A DNA stretch of 64,000 bases from Hathewaya proteolytica DSM 3090 (GTDB lineage: Bacteria > Bacillota > Clostridia > Clostridiales > Clostridiaceae): NCBI RefSeq assembly GCF_900142225.1, contig NZ_FRAD01000012.1, positions 44,829 through 108,828 on the forward strand. Reading direction: 5' to 3'. This document shows, in pieces, positions 45,060 through 52,365 of the stretch. The notes below the pieces were generated by a model. That model saw only the letters and a list, made by a program, of their open reading frames with translations. It did no database searches and was not told the DNA's origin. The first letter of the stretch is position 1. Each line of letters opens with the position of its first letter. A program made the position numbers and the translations under genes.

Positions 45060-45263
45060 GGCGACGTTGACCTCCAACAAACCGCCATTTGGAAGTAATA
45101 TACAATATTTTAACAGCGTAAATAGCACTACCATATAACGGTTTTTTTTATTGGCGTTTAGTAGTGCTTTTTATTAAATATAAACCTATAAACCATATAA
45201 CACGTTTTTCTATACCTGTTTTTAATTCAGTAGGAACAATAAAATGTATAGAGGTGGTCTACT
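45060..45263. other. Intergenic control region between orf9 and orf7
   Basis: Within the 44760-45263 gap are the leader and terminator listed above. A partial inverted repeat is also present: TATTGTATAT near 45038 with ATATACAATA near 45110. There is a second hairpin with AGCACTAC (45124-45131) pairing with GTAGTGCT (45161-45168), followed by TTTTTA on the plus strand. The divergent orf7 and orf9 transcripts start here; the exact promoters are not assigned. Confidence 0.45.
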
Positions 45264-45617
45264 ATGCGTAAAAAAGAAGATAAATATGATTTTAGAGCCT
45301 TTGGTTTAGCCATTAAAGAAGCTCGATTGAAACGAGGTTTAACTCGTGAACAAGTGGGAGCATTGATTGAAATTGACCCACGGTACTTAACTAATATTGA
45401 AAATAAAGGGCAACACCCCAGCATACAAGTTCTTTATGACCTTGTATCGTTACTTCATGTTTCCGTTGATGAATTTTTCTTACCTGCTAATAACTTGGTA
45501 AAAAGCACCCGACGATTACAGATAGAGAAATACATGGATAGCTTTACAGACAAAGAACTATCCTTAATGGAATCTTTAGCCAGCGGTATCAACGAAGCAA
45601 GAAACATCGAAGACTAA
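45264..45617 (+). CDS. orf9: Tn916 Orf9, Xre-type repressor
   Basis: A 117-residue helix-turn-helix regulator on the strand opposite to the rest of the element. The HTH spans about residues 12-65 (AIKEARLKRGLTREQVGALI and NIENKGQHPSIQVLYDL). In the Tn916 model it represses orf7 transcription until read-through from tet(M) is induced. AGAGGTGGTCTACT precedes the ATG. A 20-bp stem-loop follows its stop. Confidence 0.95.
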   Translation: MRKKEDKYDFRAFGLAIKEARLKRGLTREQVGALIEIDPRYLTNIENKGQHPSIQVLYDLVSLLHVSVDEFFLPANNLVKSTRRLQIEKYMDSFTDKELSLMESLASGINEARNIED

Positions 45618-45642
45618 TTAAAAGAATCCATACATAACGGAA

Positions 45643-45687
45643 AGAGCCGATAAAATGAGATTGTATTAATCTCATTTTATCGGCTCT
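45643..45687. terminator. Perfect 20-bp stem-loop between orf9 and the Cys-rich peptide gene
   Basis: Positions 45643-45662 pair perfectly with 45668-45687 around the loop GTATT. The stem overlaps the stop codon of the minus-strand Cys-rich peptide. On the minus strand TTTCCGTT follows, so it may terminate the tet(M)-side transcript; it also follows orf9 on the plus strand. Confidence 0.7.
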
Positions 45688-45865
45688 GCGTCTTTGCGTC
45701 TGGCTCTGTAATCACAGTTACTTTGAACTGCTTTATTTCAATTAAATTTTCTTGTCTGCATTTCGGACAATAGAGGGGGAATTTTTTTAATTCAGTATCT
45801 TCCCTTATCTTTAATCGTGTTTTATTTCCACATACAGGACACAATATCCACTTGTAGTTTATAAT
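45677..45865 (-). CDS. Cysteine-rich KTR-domain peptide (Tn916 Orf6 position)
   Basis: A 62-residue zinc-ribbon-like peptide with WILCPVCGNKTRLKIRED and YCPKCRQENLIEIK, two CxxC pairs about 24 residues apart. The frame has no ATG, GTG or TTG upstream of the first CxxC except an internal TTG. GGAGG lies 8 nt before an ATT codon at 45865, the best start candidate. Homologous peptides occur beside tet(M) in Tn916 relatives. Function is unknown. The 3' end is buried in a strong stem-loop. Confidence 0.7.
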   Translation of the reverse strand: MINYKWILCPVCGNKTRLKIREDTELKKFPLYCPKCRQENLIEIKQFKVTVITEPDAKTQSR

Positions 45866-45962
45866 AACTATCTCCTCCTTTACACTTTAATTCAAATCTT
45901 TATTAAAAAATATTTCATCTTATTTAACAAGAAACCATATTTATATAACAACATAAAATACA

Positions 45963-47882
45963 CTAAGTTATTTTATTGAACATATATCGTACTTTATCTA
46001 TCCGACTATTTGGACGACGGGGCTGGCAAACAGGTTCACCGGTAGTAACATGGTACCCTTTTAACTCTGTTAAACAAACACTACGTCCATTTGTAAAGAA
46101 AGTTAAATCACTACGATATTCTTGAATACACCGAGCAGGGATTTCTCCACTAAGAATGACCTCATTATTTTTCAATTGAGTGTCTACGATGTTCGCACAA
46201 TATTTAGGAGCATCGTTGTATGCTCGTGAAAGATATTCCTGTGGCGCATAAATTTTAAAACTAAGATATGGCTCTAACAATTCTGTTCCAGCTTTTTTTA
46301 AGACTTGTTCCAATACAATAGGAGCAAGCATCCGAAAATCTGCTGGGGTACTAACAGGGCTATAGTATAAGCCATACTTAAAACAGATTTTACAGTCCGT
46401 CACATTCCAACCATACAATCCTTGTTCACAGCCATAGCGTATCCCCTCCATAACTGCATTTTGAAACGATTGATTTAAGTATCCAAGAGAAACCGAGCTC
46501 TCATACTGTACTCCGCTCCCTAATGGAAGCTGTGCTACAGATAGACCAATGGAAGCCCAGAAAGGATTCGGTGGAACTTCGATGTGAATGGTATACTCTG
46601 CTTTTTTTAACGGTCTTTCCATATAAATGACTGTAGGCTCTTTTATTTCTATCTCCACATGATACTTTTCTTGCAGCAGAGCACAAGTCACTTCCATTTG
46701 TACTTTCCCTAAGAAAGAAAGTATGATTTCATGTGTCGCAGAATCCACATAATATCGCAGAAGCGGGTCACTGTCGGAGATTTCTAAAAGTGCATCAAGT
46801 AACATTTCCCTTTGTTGAGGTTTGCTCGGTTCAACAGTCGTTTGCAGCAGAGGGAGGGGATTTTCAATTCTCTCTCTCTGTGGCAATAGCTTTGTATCTC
46901 CAAGAACACTATTTAACTTCAAAAACTCATTCTGCAAAATAACAATTTCCCCGGAATAAGCCTTATCGATTTTACATAATTCACCATTTATTGAAGTATA
47001 CATTTCTGTAATTTTTATTTTTTCCTTTTCCGATATTCTAACCGAATCTCGCAAATGCAGTACGCCACTATAAAGACGTATATATGCAAGACGCTGTCTT
47101 TTTTCCGAATACTCAATTTTGAAAACTTTTCCGCAAAGTTCAGACTGACCTCGATGTGTTGATGAATAAAATTTATTCGTAATCACTTCTATAAGGTTAT
47201 CAATCCCTATATTGTTTTTTGCACTTCCGTGATAAACAGGGAACAGGGAACAATTATGAAATCTTATGCTTTCCTCTTGTTCGAGTTCTAATGCTTCCAA
47301 TAATTTCCCAGACGTATATTTCTCCAAAAGGTAATCATTTCCTTCTATTACCATATCCCATTGTTCAGATTCGGTAAAGTTCATTACACGCATATTAGGA
47401 TGCAGTTCTACCTTCTGTTTGATTACAATTTCCGCAGAAAGTTTCTCTTTAATATCCTGATAAACCGTTGATAAATCAATTCCATTTTGGTCAATCTTAT
47501 TGATAAAAAAGATTGTGGGAATACCTATTTTCCTAAGTGCATGAAACAATATACGAGTTTGTGCTTGTACGCCATCTTTTGCAGAAATCAGTAGAATTGC
47601 CCCATCTAATACTGATAATGAACGATATACTTCTGCTAAAAAATCCATATGTCCTGGCGTGTCTATGATGTTCATCTTAGTATTTTTCCACTGAAAAGAG
47701 GTTATCGCCGTCTGAATTGTAATTCCTCTCTGACGTTCTAAAAGCGTATTATCCGTTTTCGTTGTACCTCTGTCCACGCTTCCTAATTCTGTAATCGCTC
47801 CACTGTTATATAATAAGCTTTCTGTTAAGGTAGTTTTTCCCGCATCAACATGAGCTAAAACTCCAATATTAATAATTTTCAT
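45963..47882 (-). CDS. tet(M): Ribosomal protection protein Tet(M), tetracycline resistance
   Basis: EF-G-like GTPase of 639 residues that dislodges tetracycline from the 30S subunit. G1 is AHVDAGKTT near residue 10, G3 is DTPGHMDF near 74, G4 is NKID near 128, and the C-terminal loop near 505 (GLYYSPVSTPADF) reaches the decoding centre. The sequence is very close to Tet(M) as I recall it. The true start is ATG 47882, with GGAGG 8 nt upstream; a longer frame from 47897 would include that site. A 28-codon leader ends just upstream, and transcription is attenuated there. Confidence 0.98.
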   Translation of the reverse strand: MKIINIGVLAHVDAGKTTLTESLLYNSGAITELGSVDRGTTKTDNTLLERQRGITIQTAITSFQWKNTKMNIIDTPGHMDFLAEVYRSLSVLDGAILLISAKDGVQAQTRILFHALRKIGIPTIFFINKIDQNGIDLSTVYQDIKEKLSAEIVIKQKVELHPNMRVMNFTESEQWDMVIEGNDYLLEKYTSGKLLEALELEQEESIRFHNCSLFPVYHGSAKNNIGIDNLIEVITNKFYSSTHRGQSELCGKVFKIEYSEKRQRLAYIRLYSGVLHLRDSVRISEKEKIKITEMYTSINGELCKIDKAYSGEIVILQNEFLKLNSVLGDTKLLPQRERIENPLPLLQTTVEPSKPQQREMLLDALLEISDSDPLLRYYVDSATHEIILSFLGKVQMEVTCALLQEKYHVEIEIKEPTVIYMERPLKKAEYTIHIEVPPNPFWASIGLSVAQLPLGSGVQYESSVSLGYLNQSFQNAVMEGIRYGCEQGLYGWNVTDCKICFKYGLYYSPVSTPADFRMLAPIVLEQVLKKAGTELLEPYLSFKIYAPQEYLSRAYNDAPKYCANIVDTQLKNNEVILSGEIPARCIQEYRSDLTFFTNGRSVCLTELKGYHVTTGEPVCQPRRPNSRIDKVRYMFNKIT

Positions 47883-47897
47883 GTGATTTTCCTCCAT

Positions 47898-47984
47898 TCA
47901 AAAGCCCAAAAGGGCATAAAAATCCCAGTGATAAATACTCTTATCACTGGGATTTTTATGCATAACCATAGGCATACAAAGCAT
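47898..47984 (-). CDS. orf12: tet(M) leader peptide (Tn916 Orf12)
   Basis: A 28-residue leader starting MLCMPMVMHKNPSDKS and ending YALLGF, identical in character to the Tn916 Orf12 leader. Its coding region contains a stem (47921-47934 with 47941-47954). In the established model, rare aminoacyl-tRNAs under tetracycline stall or slow the ribosome and change RNA folding, allowing read-through into tet(M). Confidence 0.92.
   Translation of the reverse strand: MLCMPMVMHKNPSDKSIYHWDFYALLGF
47921..47954 (-). terminator. Attenuator stem within the tet(M) leader
   Basis: Perfect 14-bp arms (AATCCCAGTGATAA and TTATCACTGGGATT) lie inside the orf12 leader coding sequence, 39 nt before the tet(M) start, followed by a T-rich segment on the minus strand. 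Confidence 0.8.
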
Positions 47985-48020
47985 ACAGATATTCTCCGGA
48001 TACTTTAGAATCACATGATA

Positions 48021-48122
48021 AAGGTATTCTTAAACTGGGTACAAAAAACTAAGCCCTCCTAAAAAAGGACATCCAATTATTTGTTCCCACTATCAAATTG
48101 ACAGTTTATTTAAGAATACCTT
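48021..48122 (-). promoter_or_regulatory. Long-range inverted repeat upstream of the tet(M) leader
   Basis: Perfect 14-base arms AAGGTATTCTTAAA (48021-48034) and TTTAAGAATACCTT (48109-48122) lie 74 nt apart. The outer arm falls within a 7-codon micro-ORF. The structure would form in the tet(M) leader RNA and is part of the known untranslated region of this operon. Confidence 0.7.
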
Positions 48123-48129
48123 GCCGCAT
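48106..48129 (-). CDS. Seven-codon micro-ORF (MRQGILK) in the tet(M) 5' leader
   Basis: ATG at 48129 follows AAAAGGAGTTAATAAAT, a strong ribosome binding site, and the frame closes after seven codons. Its coding sequence forms one arm of the 14-bp inverted repeat. Size and position are those of a regulatory leader peptide. Confidence 0.5.
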   Translation of the reverse strand: MRQGILK

Positions 48130-48160
48130 ATTTATTAACTCCTTTTAAATAGATACTTAA

Positions 48161-48189
48161 ATAATAGCACGTAAGAGCATATTTGTAAA
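48161..48189 (-). promoter_or_regulatory. Promoter of the tet(M) operon
   Basis: On the minus strand, TTTACA (48184-48189) and TATTAT (48161-48166) are separated by 17 bp, upstream of the leader structures. Confidence 0.75.
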
Positions 48190-48258
48190 GGAATCTCCAA
48201 TTTTTTATCAAAGAGAGTACGTGATTACAAAATAGCTGTAATAATGTACCAATATTTG

Positions 48259-49191
48259 TTATTCTATAATCTTCCAATTACTCCCGTTCTTTTCAAGTAC
48301 CAAATCAAATTGAGATACCTGCGTTGCTTTGGTCTGCTGGTCGATATACTCCACTGTCAGCGATACCGTGACTTGATTATCCTTACGATTGTGAATAGGA
48401 TTTACCAGTTCTTGAAAGATGTACTCTTTTCCGATTGGTTTTAATATCCCGTCATTCACATAGTAGGAAAGTTCACTGGCTGTCGCTGTAGGATAGAGCT
48501 TGAAGAACGTCGTTAAAAACTCATTGATTTCATTGGTTGTAATGGAATCAACCGTCCCCTCACTTTCAATGGCTTTTGGTTTATAACTTGATTTCTTAGG
48601 TATGTTGGTAATGGTCGGATTCTTAACCAGTACCATATTTCCAGAACCATCTACATAGACACTCACAATATAAGCAGAGTGGACGGTCTTTGTATTTTCT
48701 CCCTCTGTAATGAGCTGGTCTACACTGTAGGTTACATTAAACTCATTGTCGCCAGTTGGCTCTACCGTCCATATCTGAAATCCTCTTACAGAAGACGATA
48801 CAGGAATATCTTTGCGTACTGTATCAACATTGAGAGCTTGAAGTTCATCTGTCAGATAGCCTTTTAGACTTTCCATTCGATTATCAATGGACTTATCGGA
48901 TTGCTCCCATGAATAGTAGACTTTCGCAAAGTTCTCTACAAAATTTTCTACATGATGAGTATCAACGTATTCCTTTTCTATGATAGTTGTTTCGTGAATA
49001 GTATGAGTATCTATAGCTGTAAAGTGCTTGAATATCGCAAAGCTGAAACTAAGCCCTAAAAGTACCCACAAGGCAATCACAACCTTTTTATGAGGATTGA
49101 CCTTATAGACACGAGGTTTCTTTTCCTTTGGTATCTGTTTTTCTTTATTCTGATTTTTTCTAAATTTCATCATTAAATCTTCCTTTCTCAT
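48259..49191 (-). CDS. orf13: Tn916 Orf13, TcpC/VirB8-like conjugation protein
   Basis: A 310-residue membrane-anchored protein. A Lys-rich start is followed by one membrane helix (about 35-52). Two NTF2-like domains resemble TcpC, the conjugation channel component related to VirB8. The ATG at 49191 overlaps the orf14 stop; a second ATG at 49173 has AAAGGAAG at better spacing and may be the real start. It is the last transfer gene before the tet(M) promoter. Confidence 0.9.
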   Translation of the reverse strand: MRKEDLMMKFRKNQNKEKQIPKEKKPRVYKVNPHKKVVIALWVLLGLSFSFAIFKHFTAIDTHTIHETTIIEKEYVDTHHVENFVENFAKVYYSWEQSDKSIDNRMESLKGYLTDELQALNVDTVRKDIPVSSSVRGFQIWTVEPTGDNEFNVTYSVDQLITEGENTKTVHSAYIVSVYVDGSGNMVLVKNPTITNIPKKSSYKPKAIESEGTVDSITTNEINEFLTTFFKLYPTATASELSYYVNDGILKPIGKEYIFQELVNPIHNRKDNQVTVSLTVEYIDQQTKATQVSQFDLVLEKNGSNWKIIE

Positions 49192-50189
49192 TGTTTGATT
49201 CGTCCTGCTCCCACTAAATGCTGTTGCCAGTAGGGGCTTGTTAAGTCGGCATAACCGATTGGGTCGCCTGCATGAAACATACGGTTATTGCCAAGGTATA
49301 TCCCAACATGAGTAATATAAGAGCCAGCGTTATAGGTAGAATGAAAGAAAACCAAATCGCCAGCTTGTGCTTCCGATAGTGGGATATGCTGGGTCACATC
49401 ATATTGCTGTTGTGCGGTTCGTGGTAAGTTAATTCCAGCTTTTCCATACGTCCATTGTGTCAGTCCGCTACAATCAAAAGAAGTAGTCGGGGAAGCTCCA
49501 CCGTAAACGTATCGCCAGCCCTCATATTTCAGTGCTTCGTCCATGATGGCTTGTACCGTATCATCATCAAACTCTGTTGTGACAAGATACTGCGTTACCA
49601 GTTGCACATAAAACATATTGCCATAGTTGTATCGCCAGCCCCCATTGATAGGTATGGCTATGGGATTGGGGTAAGACACTTTTTCGCCACCTGAATACTC
49701 TTTTGAGAAACTTTGAGCCAGTTCAAAGGTATATTTATTTCCACGATTAGCCACATACCCTAAGAAACCACCACCATAATTGTAGGACTGGATAACCGAT
49801 TCTAAATCTACACTGAGCCTTTCGCTACTGGCTAATAATTCACTGAAATACTTCACACCTTGCTTAATGGATTCTTCTGTACTCAATGAATTAGGTGGAA
49901 GACCGAGGGATTCCGAGGACTGCATAACATCTTCCGCAGTACCGCCCGATTCCACCTGTATAATCGCAAGAAGTATGTTGACATATTCTTCAACGCCATA
50001 TTCTTTGGCATATTTTTCTACCATAGGCTTATGAGCCAGCACTTCTGCGGAAACATTCACACCTCCATAATGAATATTGGAAATTCCGCTGTCCTGTTCA
50101 TCTGAAAATAAAATGGCAACAAACAGAAGCAGTGAGAAGACCATCAAGAATAATCCAGAACCACCAATCACTAAAGTTTTCAACTTCAT
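49188..50189 (-). CDS. orf14: Tn916 Orf14, cell-wall hydrolase for conjugation
   Basis: A 333-residue exported peptidoglycan hydrolase. An N-terminal membrane helix (about 8-30) is followed by a lysozyme/transglycosylase-like domain (LLAIIQVESGG near 87, then the SYNYGGGFLGYV segment), then a C-terminal NlpC/P60 peptidase with SFDCSGLTQW (catalytic Cys near 238) and THVGIYLGNNRMFHA (His near 292). It opens the wall for the transfer channel. Start and stop overlap its neighbours by 4 bp. Confidence 0.93.
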   Translation of the reverse strand: MKLKTLVIGGSGLFLMVFSLLLFVAILFSDEQDSGISNIHYGGVNVSAEVLAHKPMVEKYAKEYGVEEYVNILLAIIQVESGGTAEDVMQSSESLGLPPNSLSTEESIKQGVKYFSELLASSERLSVDLESVIQSYNYGGGFLGYVANRGNKYTFELAQSFSKEYSGGEKVSYPNPIAIPINGGWRYNYGNMFYVQLVTQYLVTTEFDDDTVQAIMDEALKYEGWRYVYGGASPTTSFDCSGLTQWTYGKAGINLPRTAQQQYDVTQHIPLSEAQAGDLVFFHSTYNAGSYITHVGIYLGNNRMFHAGDPIGYADLTSPYWQQHLVGAGRIKQ

Positions 50190-52363
50190 GGTTTCTTACC
50201 GACTTTCTTAATGGTGGCGGTTTTGATTGGTGGTCTACTTCTTGTATTTTGTAGTGGTACTCTTTGAACAGTAGACGGACGTTCTTTTGTGATTGGACGT
50301 TGTGAAGTTCTATCTGCTGTAGTGGTTGAAGTTGCTGGCTTTTGAACGGTTTTTTCTTGAACGGTATTGCCTTGGCGTTCCACTTTTGGACTTGAAAAAT
50401 CGGACTTAACTGCTGGACGCTCTTGTTTGGCTTGTTGAGATTCCTTATATGAAGTCTGAATATTAGACTGTTTTGAGGTCTGTTCATCATGATATTGTTC
50501 TTGTCTTGTAGTCGGTCTTTCATGAACAGAAGAAGCAGGCTGTTTTTTCTGTTTGACCTGTTCCATTTCAGAGCGACGCTTCGCAATGGTTTTTCGCCTT
50601 TGTTCCTGCTGTTCCTTGCGTCCACTGGCTCTGTCCGCTTTGGTTTGAGAAATACTACTGGTTAAATCACGGACATTCTCTTTTACTTTGGATTTTCCTT
50701 GATATACTGCATATCTTGCATTGGTCGGCAAATCTTTAACCTGTTCTTTCAAACCACTAGCAGTGTCTACCATTCTGTCTTTGGTATCAGCTACTGTACC
50801 GATGGTTTGACCGATACGTTTTCCAAGTGTTGATTTTTCCTTTCCGTCTGGTCGGGAGTGATCTGCTTGTGTCCTTGCAGAACTCCCCGAACCCGACTGT
50901 CCTTTTTTACCTGTAACAATGGCAGACCCAGCCCCTAGAGTAGTCATGGAACGTCCAAGTTTCCGCTGTAGACGGTGCATGTGAGCGTGCATAAGCATAC
51001 GAGGTTTTCTCATCACACGACTTCCCACACTTTGAGAATCGTTACTCTGTAGAGAAAACATACTCATTAAATCGCCCAGCTTGAAGTAGATTCCTGCAAA
51101 GGTCACAATCTGTAGAAAAGCAATCAAAAAGAACGGATAACCAGCCGATAAGGTATAGAGCATGGTTGAAATACTAAATGCTGTCGTAATAATCAATGTG
51201 ATTCCAGCTCGTGTCAAAATGGTATTAAAGAGCTTTGTTATGGCTCGTTTTGACATACCATCAAATGATGGAATCATGCTTAAAATAAAGCTCACAGGCA
51301 GAAACATAGCATAGATGATAAAAAGTACCTGCGAGAAAATCATGATTCCTGTTAATAGGAATACAAATATGGAAATCCCAATATTGAAGACAAATAGGAA
51401 GAAGACTGTACCTAAACGGTTAATGGTCTTTGTAATGGTTAGATTGGTATTGCTTCTGTCTTCAATTTCTTCCGCAACAATTTTTTCTCTGTCTTCGCCA
51501 TTGTTGGAATCTGGGCTGGTGGAGAGCAGGCTTTCCACACGGTCAATACCGATACTTTCAATGTCTGAACTGTTGTATTGAAGCAGTAGCCACGGTTGCT
51601 GAACCTGTATGGAAAACAGGCTATCTCTGATTAAGTCCACGCTGTCCTTGCCTTGACTATCGGAATGGGGCATGACAATCTTCGTGCCAAGTGATAAACT
51701 GGCATTACTGATGTCTGATGAAAAGTCATTGATTTTTTTAATGTAGTCGGGAGCGTAGGCAATAAAGGAAGCCGATAGGATAAACACCAGCACAAAATTC
51801 ATAATGGCATGAATTGCCTTTGTGGTTTCTCTCTTTATCAGTCCCGTATAGGCAACATAAACCCCAAGAACCAAAATCAAGAGTAAGAGGAATCCAACAT
51901 AGAAACCCTCTGTTGAAAATCCGTTTGCACTCACACCAGCTAAGGTCTGCATATTCTTACCAATGGAATCTGCTGTAGCGGAAATGAAGTCTAAGGAATA
52001 GGCTTCCTGTACTAAGTAACCTGTCGCATTGGAAACATACAAACTGATTGTCCAAATAAAATTGGTAATGGCATATAGTCCATACATGACCTGTTTTCCA
52101 ATCCCGTCCGACCAGTTCCACGGAAGCCAGCCCCAGCTATTATCCACATAAAAATCCAGTTGATAGTTTTCAAGTGGGTATCGGCTGTATTCATTTGCCA
52201 CATTGACCGTATCATCTACCAAGCCCGCAGCTTGAACCACCGTTCCCAGCATGGCTAAAAGAAAAATGGCAATCACAAGTGTGAAAGCCACTGTCATTGC
52301 CACTTTACCTAGACGTTTCAGCGTCCAGTTTGATTTTATTCTGTTTACTATTGATGGTTTCAC
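50186..52363 (-). CDS. orf15: Tn916 Orf15, polytopic membrane protein (VirB6-like)
   Basis: A 725-residue transfer-channel protein. The first about 460 residues contain six to eight membrane helices with a large extracellular loop; the rest is a hydrophilic Gln/Lys/Thr-rich tail (about 470-725) of low complexity. This is the pattern of VirB6/TrbL-like proteins in Gram-positive elements. It begins with GTG after AAAAGAGGTGTAAAT, 2 bp downstream of orf16. Confidence 0.9.
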   Translation of the reverse strand: MKPSIVNRIKSNWTLKRLGKVAMTVAFTLVIAIFLLAMLGTVVQAAGLVDDTVNVANEYSRYPLENYQLDFYVDNSWGWLPWNWSDGIGKQVMYGLYAITNFIWTISLYVSNATGYLVQEAYSLDFISATADSIGKNMQTLAGVSANGFSTEGFYVGFLLLLILVLGVYVAYTGLIKRETTKAIHAIMNFVLVFILSASFIAYAPDYIKKINDFSSDISNASLSLGTKIVMPHSDSQGKDSVDLIRDSLFSIQVQQPWLLLQYNSSDIESIGIDRVESLLSTSPDSNNGEDREKIVAEEIEDRSNTNLTITKTINRLGTVFFLFVFNIGISIFVFLLTGIMIFSQVLFIIYAMFLPVSFILSMIPSFDGMSKRAITKLFNTILTRAGITLIITTAFSISTMLYTLSAGYPFFLIAFLQIVTFAGIYFKLGDLMSMFSLQSNDSQSVGSRVMRKPRMLMHAHMHRLQRKLGRSMTTLGAGSAIVTGKKGQSGSGSSARTQADHSRPDGKEKSTLGKRIGQTIGTVADTKDRMVDTASGLKEQVKDLPTNARYAVYQGKSKVKENVRDLTSSISQTKADRASGRKEQQEQRRKTIAKRRSEMEQVKQKKQPASSVHERPTTRQEQYHDEQTSKQSNIQTSYKESQQAKQERPAVKSDFSSPKVERQGNTVQEKTVQKPATSTTTADRTSQRPITKERPSTVQRVPLQNTRSRPPIKTATIKKVGKKP

Positions 52364-52365
52364 AT

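Noticed and set aside
50098..50625. Minus-strand frame of 175 codons overlapping orf15/orf14
   Set aside because: Alternate frame of the low-complexity orf15 tail; no ribosome binding site.
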